From assembly GCA_024330185.1 (NCBI GenBank), contig JANDLV010000019.1:1-62787 (forward strand): DNA of 62,787 nucleotides, written 5' to 3'. Positions 1-7,765 of the stretch are shown piece by piece. The stretch's first letter is position 1, and every line of letters starts with the position of its first letter. The notes under the pieces were generated by a model. The model did no database searches, was not told where the DNA came from, and saw only the letters and a list, made by a program, of their open reading frames with translations. The stretch is from Candidatus Siliceabacter maunaloa (GTDB taxonomy: Bacteria > Actinomycetota > Thermoleophilia > Solirubrobacterales > Solirubrobacteraceae). The translations under genes were made by a program, and so were the position numbers.

Positions 1-21
1 GAAGGTACGCCGCCTTCGTTC

Positions 22-1209
22 TCAAGCCCATCCACAACATCTGGGTATATCTCGGAGCAGGGCAGCGAGCGTGCGGGCGCGCTCGCCGATCGCGAGTTCT
101 CCCGCGATCGGCTCTCGCCAGATGCAGCCCAGGACTTCGCGATACTGGTACGGGGCGCCCGGAATCGCGTCGAGGACCGGATGGTCGCAGGTCACACTCG
201 CAACCTCGCCGAGGAAGGCGACGCGGCATTCGTCGCGCAGGTACGGGTCAGCGTCGCGGAGACGCCGCATGTACGCGGTCACGCGCGGCGCAAGCGCCGT
301 CGGTCGCTTCGGAAGTCCTCGGTAGACGGCCGTGTTAAGGACCGAGAGCGCCAGCTTCACGTGGTGGCGAAGTGGCGATGCGACGTTCGTGAATGTTCGG
401 ATCGACTGCTGCGGGAGGTAGCGATCAGGTCCCTCGCCGAGGGGCACGATCCGGCCTTCGGCGATCTCGGAAGCAAGAAGGGGCAGCACCATGCGATCCC
501 ACTGCCAAGGGTGCACGGGGAGGAGGCGGTATCGATCGGGGTCTCCTCGCTCGCGGATCGCCTCCACGAACCGCGCCCTGGTGACCGTGTCGAGCTCGAA
601 GTCGAGCAACCGGGGGTGGTCGAGGCCACACACAGCGTTGTAGGTCGAGATCTCTTCGTGGATCGCGATCCACGGTAACGGCTGCGGCCTGCGCGACTCG
701 GGCGCGTAGCGTCGCCGGTCACACTCGCCGAACCCGAGACGGCCCTTGTTGAAGACGATCCAAGGGTGTCCCGTCATCTCGCCCTCGAGCCTCGCGTAGT
801 CGAGCTCCGCGAGGACGTCGGTGGCCAGAGAGCCGCGGTCTGCGATCTCGGCGTCCGCGAGCAGGGTCGTTGCGAGTTCGTGAACGAGCCGCGCAGCGGT
901 GTCCGGAGCGATGCCAATCGCCTCGCGGGCGTCCACGACCAAGCGGAGAGGATCGTCGGCTGGACCGGCGACTCCGTCAACGATCCGCTCCACGCTCTCG
1001 GCTTCGACGCGCCAGGAGTCGAAGAGCCGCCGACGGGCCGAGAAGCGGTACGTGACTGCGTGGGGAAGCTCAAGCAGATACCGGGCGTCGCCCAGGTGCG
1101 CCGGCTGAAGAAGATCCTCGTAGGTGAGTTCCGACAGCATCTTCGCGACCAGTCGGCGACCGGCCGCCCTCCAACCGGCGGGGGCCACCTCTAACGAATG
1201 CATGGGCAT
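22..1209 (-). CDS. IucA/IucC-family siderophore synthetase, C-terminally truncated
   Basis: NIS-siderophore synthetase of the IucA/IucC type, which joins citrate or a similar carboxylate to amines with ATP. Family motifs are clear: GHPWIVFNKGRLGFG, LPVHPWQWD and QSIRTFTN followed by HHVKLALSVLNTAVYRGLP. The frame stops after 395 residues, whereas the family is usually about 550-620, so the C-terminal part (end of the palm and the FhuF-like zinc/cap region) is missing. Similarity fades over the last ~15 codons and the terminal ~60 bases are less GC-rich, so the gene is either cut by a frameshift or insertion or damaged at a contig end. An iron-box palindrome ends only 5 nt upstream of this ATG, so transcription may be leaderless or the Met at 1140 may be used. 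Family assignment is firm; activity of this copy is doubtful. Confidence 0.85.
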   Translation of the reverse strand: MPMHSLEVAPAGWRAAGRRLVAKMLSELTYEDLLQPAHLGDARYLLELPHAVTYRFSARRRLFDSWRVEAESVERIVDGVAGPADDPLRLVVDAREAIGIAPDTAARLVHELATTLLADAEIADRGSLATDVLAELDYARLEGEMTGHPWIVFNKGRLGFGECDRRRYAPESRRPQPLPWIAIHEEISTYNAVCGLDHPRLLDFELDTVTRARFVEAIRERGDPDRYRLLPVHPWQWDRMVLPLLASEIAEGRIVPLGEGPDRYLPQQSIRTFTNVASPLRHHVKLALSVLNTAVYRGLPKRPTALAPRVTAYMRRLRDADPYLRDECRVAFLGEVASVTCDHPVLDAIPGAPYQYREVLGCIWREPIAGELAIGERARTLAALLRDIPRCCGWA

Positions 1210-1213
1210 CGCA

Positions 1214-1227
1214 TTAGGGTAGCCTAA
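1214..1227. promoter_or_regulatory. DtxR/IdeR-like iron box
   Basis: TTAGGGTAGCCTAA is a TTAGG-N4-CCTAA palindrome matching the core of the DtxR/IdeR operator. It lies directly upstream of the siderophore synthetase, as expected for iron repression. Binding is inferred from sequence; no DtxR gene is in the window. Confidence 0.7.
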
Positions 1228-1293
1228 CGGTCGTCGCGTCGGCTGCGTCCCGCGAAGTGGGATGCCACCCTACCGAGGACTCGCGGGCTGCGT

Positions 1294-1659
1294 CTACAGG
1301 GTGATGACCTGGTCGGGCAGGTTCCCGGCCAGCGCGGTGTAGAGGTCGGGGAAGCAGCCGACGGTCACTCCGTCGACGGTGCCGCTCGGTGTCGCCGCCC
1401 GCGGCTCGCCCGTGGCCAGGCGGCGCTCCAGCGCGCACTGGTCGCAGAGCATGAGGAGGATGTTCTTCTGCGCGGCGACCTGCGCGAGGCGCTCGCCGAT
1501 AGGGTCTCCCTCGCGCAGGGCGTAGGTGTTGTCGTCGAAGAAGAACATCCCGACCACGTCGGCCCCGTGGTCGTCGGCCTCGAGCTGGGGCAGGATCATC
1601 TTCGCGAGCTTGTAGCTGACGTTGTGGCCGCAGGTGGCGAACACGTAGGCGATCTTCAT
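1294..1659 (-). CDS. DsrE/DsrF-like small protein (SaoD-like)
   Basis: 121-residue single-domain protein of the DsrE/DsrF/TusD fold, the sulfur-relay family. It starts MKIAYVFATCGHNVSYKLAK, typical of the family beta1-alpha1, and carries CDQCAL near residue 80 and GCFPDLY near residue 105, so three or four cysteines could act as sulfur carriers or metal ligands. It most resembles the variants labelled DsrE-related SaoD. The ATG overlaps the stop of the upstream methyltransferase gene as ATGA, making it the last gene of the Zur-box operon that begins at 5712. Fold is likely; biochemical role unknown. Confidence 0.7.
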   Translation of the reverse strand: MKIAYVFATCGHNVSYKLAKMILPQLEADDHGADVVGMFFFDDNTYALREGDPIGERLAQVAAQKNILLMLCDQCALERRLATGEPRAATPSGTVDGVTVGCFPDLYTALAGNLPDQVITL

Positions 1660-2495
1660 GGTTGCCTTTCGGTCGGTTGGAGTGCCGCGGTGATCAGGAG
1701 GTAGTCGGCGCCGATGGCGGCCCCGCGCTCGTCGCCGCGGTCGTGCTCGTGGGCCAGCGCGAGCATCGCCTGGCGCGCCTCGTCCTCGCGGCCCTGCTCG
1801 CGCGCCCCGTGGAGGATGAGGACGTAAACGGCGGAGTGGTGCTCCATGAAGGCCTGGAAGCCCTCCACGGAGGGAAAGCAGTAGTCGAGCCGGCGGCGCT
1901 CGAACCCGAGCTCGACCGGGTGGGGGGCGAAGAGGCGGCGCACATGCTCCTCGTCGCCCCAGCTCGTGGGCGCCAGCGCCCAGCGCGGGCGGGCGGGAAG
2001 GTGACGCGAGGCGATGGACGCCATTCGCCCCGCGTAGCCCTCCGGCGTCCACGCGGCCACCACGATGCGACCCCCCGGCCGGCACACCCGCACGAGCTCC
2101 GCGCAAGCCACCGCATGGCGCGGGGCGAACATCACCCCGAACACCGAGACCACCGCGTCGAAGGTGGCCGCAGCGAAGGGCAGCACCTCGGCGTCGCCCT
2201 CGACCCAGTCGATGTCGACGCCGTCGGCGGCCGCCCGGCATCGGCCCTGCTCGAGCAGGGCCGGGGTGAGGTCGAGAGCGGTCACCCGTACGCCCGCTCG
2301 TGCGAGGGCCAGCGCCGCGTTGCCCGTTCCCGTCGCCACGTCGAGCACCTCGGCGCCCGGGCTGGGGGCCAGGCGCTCGACCAGCGCGTCCGCCACGGGC
2401 TCCAGGTGCGGGGCGATGGCCGCGTAGTCGCCGGCCGAGCCCCACAGGGCGCGCTGCGCGGCGCAAAACGCGTCGAGCTCGTCCCGGGTGGTCAT
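1656..2495 (-). CDS. class I SAM-dependent methyltransferase
   Basis: 279-residue Rossmann methyltransferase. Motif I is LDVATGTGN at residues 51-59, followed by an acidic post-I strand (ALDLTPALL) and DAEVLPF, a ubiE/Methyltransf_11 layout that transfers a methyl group from S-adenosylmethionine. The substrate cannot be read from the sequence. The start overlaps the stop of the upstream CobW-like gene (ATGA) and its own stop overlaps the DsrE-like gene (ATGA), so it is translationally coupled inside the CobW operon. That position suggests a target linked to metal allocation, but this is inference. Confidence 0.85.
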   Translation of the reverse strand: MTTRDELDAFCAAQRALWGSAGDYAAIAPHLEPVADALVERLAPSPGAEVLDVATGTGNAALALARAGVRVTALDLTPALLEQGRCRAAADGVDIDWVEGDAEVLPFAAATFDAVVSVFGVMFAPRHAVACAELVRVCRPGGRIVVAAWTPEGYAGRMASIASRHLPARPRWALAPTSWGDEEHVRRLFAPHPVELGFERRRLDYCFPSVEGFQAFMEHHSAVYVLILHGAREQGREDEARQAMLALAHEHDRGDERGAAIGADYLLITAALQPTERQP

Positions 2496-3487
2496 GCCGC
2501 TGCGGCCGCGGTCCGGCAGGCGCGGAACCCGGCGCGCAGGGCGTGGGCGTCCAGGCGGCGGCCGATGATCACCAGTCGGCTGCGCCGCGGCCCGCGCCAG
2601 GGCTCGCCCAGCTCGCCGTCGCGCAGCGCGCGCACGCCCTGCACGACGTAGCGGCGGGGCTCGCCCTCCAGCGCGAGCACCCCCTTGATACGCAGGACGT
2701 CCATCCTCCGGGCCGCGACCAGGCCGCCCAGCCACGTCTCGAGGCGCTCGGGATCGACGTCCCCCGACTCGCTGATGGCCACCGACGTGAAGCCATGGGC
2801 GCCACCCTCGTCGCCCTTGGCTGCCGCGCGCGGCGGGTCCGCCGCCGGGAGGTCGCCAGTCCGATCTTCGCCCGCTGCGCTCGCCGCTCGCAGGACGGCC
2901 TCGACCCCGGCGTCGGCGCGCACCGCCCGGTGCAGCGTCGCGGTGGGGTTGCGCCTACGCAGGCGCGCCTCCACGACGGCGAGATCCTCGGCACCCAGCA
3001 GGTCGGCCTTGTTGAGCACCAGCTCGTCGGCCCAGCGCACCTGAGCCTCCCAGGCAGCCGGGACGAGGTCGGCGCAGGCCACGCTGTTGACGGCGTCAAC
3101 GACGGTCACCAGCGCGCGCAGGCGGAAGGCGTCGCGCACACTCTGCGCCTGAAAGGCGCGGATCACCGGAGCGGGGTCGGCCACGCCCGAGGTCTCCACG
3201 AGCAGCAGGTCGAGATCGCCTGCCCGCGCGGCCAGTGCGCCCAGGGCCTCGGCGAGCTGGCCCTGCACCGTGCAGCACAGGCAGCCACCGGCCAGCTCGA
3301 CGATCTGCTCGCGCGGGGCGTTCAGCAGGTCGCCGTCCAGCGGCTCGTCGCCCACCTCGTTCTCCACGATCGCCACGCGGCGGCCCGCCAGGCGCGCCAG
3401 CACGCCGTTGAGCAGCGTGGTCTTCCCGGCACCCAGGAAGCCACTGACCAGCACGGCGGGAACGGGCGCCGGCCGTCGCTCAGCCAT
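2492..3487 (-). CDS. CobW/ZNG1-type GTPase metallochaperone, copy B
   Basis: 331-residue G3E-family P-loop GTPase. Walker A is GFLGAGKTT near residues 16-24, the metal-binding CxCC motif is C69-L-C71-C72, then SGVADP, an NKAD guanine-specificity motif and a C-terminal CobW_C domain. Relatives hand zinc or cobalt to client enzymes in a GTP-dependent way (ZNG1, YeiR, YjiA). Unlike copy A, it has no acidic/His loop before the C-terminal domain. ATG 3487 is chosen because it overlaps the stop of the WD40 gene (ATGGCTGA); ATGs at 3493 and 3499 are in frame. The Zur-like operator before the operon supports a zinc role. Confidence 0.92.
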   Translation of the reverse strand: MAERRPAPVPAVLVSGFLGAGKTTLLNGVLARLAGRRVAIVENEVGDEPLDGDLLNAPREQIVELAGGCLCCTVQGQLAEALGALAARAGDLDLLLVETSGVADPAPVIRAFQAQSVRDAFRLRALVTVVDAVNSVACADLVPAAWEAQVRWADELVLNKADLLGAEDLAVVEARLRRRNPTATLHRAVRADAGVEAVLRAASAAGEDRTGDLPAADPPRAAAKGDEGGAHGFTSVAISESGDVDPERLETWLGGLVAARRMDVLRIKGVLALEGEPRRYVVQGVRALRDGELGEPWRGPRRSRLVIIGRRLDAHALRAGFRACRTAAAAA

Positions 3488-4493
3488 CGGCATCGACATC
3501 GACCATCGCCACCCCGCCGTGCGCCCCGCCGACGGCCAGCCGCCGCCCGTCGGGCGCCCAGGCCAGGACGCTGAGCGGCTCGTCCAGCGCCACGCCGCCC
3601 AGCGGGAGGTCGTCCTCGCCCACGCGCCACAGCGCGACCACGCCGTCCTCGCCGATGGAGGCCAGCAGCCCGCCCTCGGGCTGGAAGGCCAGCGCGGTGA
3701 TGCGTCCCTCGTGGCGCTCGAGCCTCGCCGGGCGCGAGCCCCTCGGCCCGCCGCGGCGCGCGAAGTCCCAGCAGATCGCGTCGGCGCCGCCGCCGGTGGC
3801 CAGCCAGCGCCGGTCGGGGCTCCAGGCCAGCTGGCGCACCTTCGTGGCATAGCCGGTCATCTCCAGCTCGCTGCGCTTGCGCATGTCCCAGAAGTGCACC
3901 GAGGAGTCCTGGTTGCCGTGGGCCAGGTAGCGCCCGTCGGGCGAAAAGGCGAGCTCGAGCACCGACCCGGTCCAGGCCAGGTGGTCGACCCCGACGGCCC
4001 CGTTGCCGCGCAGCATCCGCACGCCGCCGTAGGTGCCGGCCGCGCACAGCACGCCGCGCGGATGCCAGGCCAGGCAGCTCACGGTGGCGGGCAGGTCGCC
4101 GGAGACATCGACGGGATAGCCGCTCTCGTCGCGAAAGGTCACCCGCCGCCCCTGGGCAACGGCCAGCCGCGCCCCGTCGGGGCGCCAGGCCACGCGCTCG
4201 ACCCAGCCCCGCTGGGCGTCGCAGCGGGTCCCGCCCAGCACGACGGTCCCGTCGCGACCGCCCGAGGCCAGCACGCCGCGCGCCGACCAGTCCAGGCACA
4301 GCGTCCCTCCGTCGTGCCCCAGAGCCTCGCCCCACGGGCCACTGACCCCATCGAACAGCGCGACGCCGCCATCGTCGTCGCCGGCGGCCAGCCACGCCCC
4401 GTCGGGCCTCCAGGCCAGCGCCGCCACGTAGGCCGGGCCCTGCGCCGCCCAGGCCAGCTCCGCCCGGACGGCTTCGCCGCTCACACGAGGCAT
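3480..4493 (-). CDS. WD40 repeat beta-propeller protein between two CobW genes
   Basis: 337-residue protein made almost wholly of WD40-like repeats (units such as LAWRPDGAWLAAGDDDG, LAFSPDGRYLAHGNQD, LAWSPDRRWLATGGG), enough for one seven-bladed propeller. There is no signal peptide, so it should be a cytoplasmic scaffold. Its 3' end overlaps the downstream cobW by 8 nt and its start overlaps the end of the upstream cobW by 13 nt, so it is built into the operon rather than a passer-by. The likely role is to bind a CobW GTPase or its client; this is inference from context. Confidence 0.88.
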   Translation of the reverse strand: MPRVSGEAVRAELAWAAQGPAYVAALAWRPDGAWLAAGDDDGGVALFDGVSGPWGEALGHDGGTLCLDWSARGVLASGGRDGTVVLGGTRCDAQRGWVERVAWRPDGARLAVAQGRRVTFRDESGYPVDVSGDLPATVSCLAWHPRGVLCAAGTYGGVRMLRGNGAVGVDHLAWTGSVLELAFSPDGRYLAHGNQDSSVHFWDMRKRSELEMTGYATKVRQLAWSPDRRWLATGGGADAICWDFARRGGPRGSRPARLERHEGRITALAFQPEGGLLASIGEDGVVALWRVGEDDLPLGGVALDEPLSVLAWAPDGRRLAVGGAHGGVAMVDVDADG

Positions 4494-5464
4494 GCGCGAA
4501 AGCCGCCCTCCAGCGCGTCGCGGTCCAGGTTGCGCCCGATGAACACCAGCCGGTTGCGCCGCTCCTCATCGGGGGCCCAGGGCCGGTCGGGCCGTCCGTC
4601 GAAGAGCATGTGCACGCCCTGGAAGACGAAGCGCTCGTCGGTGTCGGCCAGGCTGAGCACGCCCTTCATGCGGAAGATGTCCGGGCCGCGGGTGGCCAGC
4701 AGCTCGCTCAGCCAGGCGTCGAGGCGATCGGAGTCCAGGTCGCCGAGCAGGTCGATGCCCACCGAGGTGACCGACTCGTCGTGCTCGTGGTCGTCGGGAT
4801 CCTCCTCCATCAGGCCGGGCTCCATCTCCAGCACCCGGTCCAGGTTGAAGGCCTGTAGGCCGACCACGCGGTCGATGGGGAGGTCGGCCTGCGTGGCGCG
4901 ATGGATCCGCGCCCCACGGTTCATGGACCGGATGCGGCCCTCCAGCGCGTCCAGCTCGGCCTCCGAGGCGAGGTCGACCTTGTTGAGCACGATCACGTCG
5001 GCGAAGGCGATCTGCTCCTGGCACTCGTGCGAGTCGTCGATGTGCTGGGTTACGTGCTTGGCGTCGACCAGGGTCACCACGCCGTCGAGGCTGAGGCGCT
5101 CCTGCATCTCGTCGTCCATGAAGAAGGTCTGGATGACCGGACCGGGGTCGGCCATCCCGGTGGTCTCCACGAGGATGTGGTCGAAGCGGTCGCGCCGACG
5201 CATCAGCGAGCCCAGGATGCGGATGAGGTCTCCGCGCACGGTGCAGCAGATGCACCCGTTGTTCATCTCGAAGACCTCCTCGTCGGCGCCGATGACCAGC
5301 TCGTTGTCGATGCCCAGCTCGCCGAACTCGTTCTCGATCACCGCGATGCGCTGCCCGTGGTGCTCGGTGAGGATGCGGTTGAGCAGGGTCGTCTTGCCGG
5401 CCCCCAGGAAGCCGGTGAGCACGGTCACCGGCACCAGGCCGTCCTTCGCTTCGGTGGTGGTCAT
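4481..5464 (-). CDS. CobW/ZNG1-type GTPase metallochaperone, copy A
   Basis: 327-residue G3E GTPase. Walker A GFLGAGKTT lies near residues 18-26, the CxCC metal motif is C71-I-C73-C74, switch II region is TTGMADPGP, the base-recognition motif is NKVD at 160-163, and an acidic/His loop (DPDDHEHDES) spans about 221-230 before the CobW C-terminal domain. The His/Asp loop is typical of metal-binding CobW proteins. Start ATG 5464 shares one base with the stop of the 82-residue gene upstream (TGATG). Under a Zur-like operator the natural reading is a zinc chaperone induced in zinc starvation; cobalt handling for cobalamin is less likely because no cob genes are nearby. Confidence 0.93.
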   Translation of the reverse strand: MTTTEAKDGLVPVTVLTGFLGAGKTTLLNRILTEHHGQRIAVIENEFGELGIDNELVIGADEEVFEMNNGCICCTVRGDLIRILGSLMRRRDRFDHILVETTGMADPGPVIQTFFMDDEMQERLSLDGVVTLVDAKHVTQHIDDSHECQEQIAFADVIVLNKVDLASEAELDALEGRIRSMNRGARIHRATQADLPIDRVVGLQAFNLDRVLEMEPGLMEEDPDDHEHDESVTSVGIDLLGDLDSDRLDAWLSELLATRGPDIFRMKGVLSLADTDERFVFQGVHMLFDGRPDRPWAPDEERRNRLVFIGRNLDRDALEGGFRACLV

Positions 5465-5712
5465 CACAGGGCCTCCAGGTCGTCGCGGGTCACGTCGGCT
5501 GCGGCTTTGAGCACCTTGTGGCGCTCGGTCTCGCCCGGGCCGCGGGCGAGCACGAACACCGTCTCGCGCGGCGGGCAGCCGGGCTTGTCGCACTCCAGCT
5601 CCTGCACGCTGACCGAGCCCTCCTCGGGGATCGTCCAGCGCTCCAGGGCCCACCCGCGCAAACGGGCGGCCACCACCGGATCGATGCGCCGGCGGGGATG
5701 GAGCAGGCTCAT
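5464..5712 (-). CDS. 82-residue first gene of the CobW operon, unrecognised
   Basis: I do not recognise this family. The 82-residue protein has a basic N-terminus, a centre reading LECDKPGCPP with a C-x4-C pair near residues 40-45, and a polar C-terminal helix. It has no membrane segment and could bind metal through the Cys pair. It is preceded by a strong Shine-Dalgarno (GGAGGAGG just upstream of ATG 5712) and by the best Zur-like palindrome of the window, and its stop overlaps the next cobW start (TGATG). Leading position and coupling argue for a real gene working with the CobW GTPases, perhaps as client or adaptor. Confidence 0.75.
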   Translation of the reverse strand: MSLLHPRRRIDPVVAARLRGWALERWTIPEEGSVSVQELECDKPGCPPRETVFVLARGPGETERHKVLKAAADVTRDDLEAL

Positions 5713-5726
5713 GCCTCCTCCCTCGG

Positions 5727-5745
5727 AATGAGAATGTGTCTCATT
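5727..5745. promoter_or_regulatory. Zur-like operator of the CobW operon
   Basis: AATGAGA-ATGTG-TCTCATT, a perfect 7-5-7 inverted repeat 15 bp upstream of the 82-residue gene. It is nearly the same as the palindrome before znuA. The pairing with znuABC and a Fur-family gene in the same island is the basis for calling it Zur-like. Confidence 0.75.
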
Positions 5746-5845
5746 ATTGAGATACTAGAGGAAGCCTTCGTTCTGCGCACCCTGCCGCTCGTCCCTGCTC
5801 GCCGCCGGGCGCTGCCCGCCGTTGACTCAATCCCGCCAAACCAGT

Positions 5846-5864
5846 AATGATTCTTGTTCCCATC
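5846..5864. promoter_or_regulatory. weaker Zur-like site before carbonic anhydrase
   Basis: AATGATT-CTTGT-TCCCATC keeps the 7-5-7 spacing with about two mismatches per half. Positions 5845-5859 match a site before the NHL gene (TAATGATTCTyGTTC) with one difference. An ATG at 5847 lies inside this site, which is one reason to prefer the start at 5889. Confidence 0.45.
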
Positions 5865-5888
5865 CGAGTTGCCACCGAAGGAGGCCCG

Positions 5889-6404
5889 ATGAGCAAGACC
5901 GAGGGGTTCCTGGCCAACGCGAGGGAGTGGGAGGCCAACTTCGCCAACGCCAGCCTGCCCATGCCCCCGGCGACCCACGTCTCCGTGGTCACCTGCATGG
6001 ACGCCCGCCTGGATCCGGCCAGGATCTTCGGCTTCGGCGAAGGCGACGCCCACGTCATCCGCAACGCCGGCGGCGTGGTCACCGACGACGTGATCCGCTC
6101 GCTGGCAGTCTCCCAGCGACTGCTCGGTACCGAGGAGATCGTCCTGCTCCACCACACCGACTGCGGGATGCTGACCTTCACCGACGAGGAGTTCCTCGAG
6201 GCCATCGAGCAGGACGCGGGCGAACGGCCAGCCTGGGCCTCGGAGGCCTTCGTCGACGTCTACCAGGATGTCCAGGATTCGCTGCGGCGCATCGCCGCGT
6301 CGCCGTTCGTGCCCAGGAAGGACCAGGTCCGCGGCTTCGTCCACGACGACCAGACCGGCCGCCTGATCGAGGTCACGCGCAAGCCGGTGGCCGTGGCCTC
6401 CTGA
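5889..6404 (+). CDS. beta-class carbonic anhydrase
   Basis: 171-residue beta-carbonic anhydrase, interconverting CO2 and bicarbonate at a zinc ion. The catalytic set is visible: Cys36 and the Asp38/Arg40 dyad in TCMDAR, and His89 with Cys92 in LLHHTDCG. Length suits the short bacterial clade. ATG 5889 is chosen because AAGGAGG lies 5 nt upstream. The gene diverges from the CobW operon across a ~175 bp region holding two Zur-like sites, so it may be induced by zinc limitation. It is followed after 20 nt by a degenerate copy of itself. Confidence 0.93.
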   Translation: MSKTEGFLANAREWEANFANASLPMPPATHVSVVTCMDARLDPARIFGFGEGDAHVIRNAGGVVTDDVIRSLAVSQRLLGTEEIVLLHHTDCGMLTFTDEEFLEAIEQDAGERPAWASEAFVDVYQDVQDSLRRIAASPFVPRKDQVRGFVHDDQTGRLIEVTRKPVAVAS

Positions 6405-6424
6405 GCACCGCGGTCCTCGCCCCC

Positions 6425-6769
6425 ATGACGCTCCGGATCCCGGCGGCCGAGGCACTCGGCCGCCGGCCGGAGGACGTCCACGTCGTCCAGAACGCCGACG
6501 GAACGGCGACCGACGACGTGCTGCGGAGCTTCGGGCTCGCCGTCCACCATCTGGGCGTCGGCGAGGTGATCGTCCTGCATCCTGGCGCCGCCCCCGACCT
6601 CGATGCGGCGCAACTCGCCCGCACCTCCGCCCGCCGGATCACGAGGGCGCTCGGGACGATCGTCCAGGTGCGGGCCGTCCTCCACGACGCGCAGACCGGC
6701 CAGCTGATCGAGCTTGCGCCGAGGGTCAGCGGCGCGCCGGAGGTCAACAGGCCGACCGGCGGGCTGTGA
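6425..6769 (+). CDS. degenerate beta-carbonic anhydrase paralogue lacking zinc ligands
   Basis: 114-residue protein that aligns with the upstream carbonic anhydrase: MTLRIPAAEALGRRPEDVHV against MDARLDPARIFGFGEGDAHV, then TDDVLRSF against TDDVIRSL, and a shared C-terminal VLHDAQTGQLIEL/FVHDDQTGRLIEV segment. The N-terminal helix and all catalytic positions are gone: Cys is replaced by Pro just before the start, the Asp of the Asp-Arg pair is Thr, and the HxxC segment reads HPGAAP. It cannot bind zinc in the usual way. The frame is intact, so it may be a retained regulatory or structural subunit, or a decaying duplicate. There is no strong ribosome site. Confidence 0.7.
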   Translation: MTLRIPAAEALGRRPEDVHVVQNADGTATDDVLRSFGLAVHHLGVGEVIVLHPGAAPDLDAAQLARTSARRITRALGTIVQVRAVLHDAQTGQLIELAPRVSGAPEVNRPTGGL

Positions 6770-6773
6770 TACT

Positions 6774-6792
6774 AATGAGACTCAGTCTCATC
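6774..6792. promoter_or_regulatory. Zur-like operator of znuABC
   Basis: AATGAGA-CTCAG-TCTCATC, a 7-5-7 palindrome with one mismatch, 25 bp upstream of znuA. It shares both half-sites with the palindrome of the CobW operon and supplies the functional anchor for the motif. Confidence 0.8.
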
Positions 6793-6817
6793 CTGTTCAC
6801 GACCGGAGTAATCACCC

Positions 6818-7765
6818 ATGCCCCGTGGCCTGCTGTCCACGCTGATCGTCGCGATCGCTGTGCTCGCCTTCGGCGGGTGCGGCGGTGATGCGCCCGAGCC
6901 CCCCGCAGGCCAGCAGCGCCCGCAGGTGGTCGCGGCCTTCTACCCCCTCGAGGAGGCGGCACGGGCGATCGGCGGCGCGCAGGCCGAGATCATCGGCCTC
7001 ACACCGCCCGGCCAGGGTCCACACGACCTCGAGCTGGGAGCGCCCGAACTGCGGGCGATCGAGGACGCCGACCTCAGCTTCTTTCTCGGCTCGGGCTTCC
7101 AGCCGCAGGTCGAGCGGGCGGGGCGAGCGAGCGACGGGCAGGCGGTCGACCTGCTCGACGCGGCGACATTGCGCCGTGTCGATGCCCCGGTGCGCGGCGT
7201 ACGCGGCGAGGTCGACGGCGAGGTGGTGGCCGGCGACCGCGACCCCCACGTCTGGGTCGACCCGGCCCTCTTCCTGCGCCTGGTGGACGCCGTCGAGGCC
7301 GCCTACGTCAGCAGCGATCCCGCAGGGCGCGACCTCTACGAGCGCAACGCACGACGCTACCGCGAGGGGATCGAGGCGCTGGACCGCGCGTTCGCACGGG
7401 GACTGGGCGCGTGCGACTCGCGCACGCTGGTCACCAGCCACGCCGCCTTCGGCTACCTGGCCGACCGCTACGGGCTCGAGCAGGCGCCGATAGCCGGGAT
7501 CTCACCCGACGACGAGCCCGACCCGCGCTCCCTGGCCGCCACCGCCCGGCGCGCCAAGGCCGACGGCGTGCGCACCGTGTTCTTCGAGTCGCTCGTGCCG
7601 CCCGACCTCGCGGAGACGGTCGCCAGCGAGATCGGGGCCGACACCAGCTTCCTCGACCCCGTGGAGGGGCTCACCCGCGAGGACCTCGAGGCCGGGAGCA
7701 CCTACACGAGCGTGATGCGGGAGAACCTGGAGCGCCTGCGTGAGGGCCTGGGATGCACGGGATAG
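6818..7765 (+). CDS. znuA: zinc ABC transporter substrate-binding lipoprotein
   Basis: 315-residue cluster A-I metal-binding protein. The N-terminus is a lipoprotein signal with lipobox FGGC (Cys21). Expected metal ligands are His69 (GQGPHDLE), His144 (RDPHVWVDP), His208 (TSHAAFGYL) and Asp280 (FLDPVEGL). It lacks the long His-rich loop of many ZnuA proteins. It captures zinc outside the membrane and delivers it to ZnuB. The reading frame overlaps znuC by 13 nt. Manganese specificity cannot be excluded from ligands alone, but the Zur-like operator favours zinc. Confidence 0.93.
   Translation: MPRGLLSTLIVAIAVLAFGGCGGDAPEPPAGQQRPQVVAAFYPLEEAARAIGGAQAEIIGLTPPGQGPHDLELGAPELRAIEDADLSFFLGSGFQPQVERAGRASDGQAVDLLDAATLRRVDAPVRGVRGEVDGEVVAGDRDPHVWVDPALFLRLVDAVEAAYVSSDPAGRDLYERNARRYREGIEALDRAFARGLGACDSRTLVTSHAAFGYLADRYGLEQAPIAGISPDDEPDPRSLAATARRAKADGVRTVFFESLVPPDLAETVASEIGADTSFLDPVEGLTREDLEAGSTYTSVMRENLERLREGLGCTG

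Noticed and set aside
3-60. Forward reading YAAFVLKPIHNIWVYLGAG at the window start
   Set aside because: It turns into Arg-rich shadow text antisense to the siderophore gene within 20 codons; no family recognised.
5847-5888. Upstream ATG for carbonic anhydrase
   Set aside because: It lies in the operator-like site and has no ribosome site, whereas ATG 5889 has AAGGAGG at good spacing.
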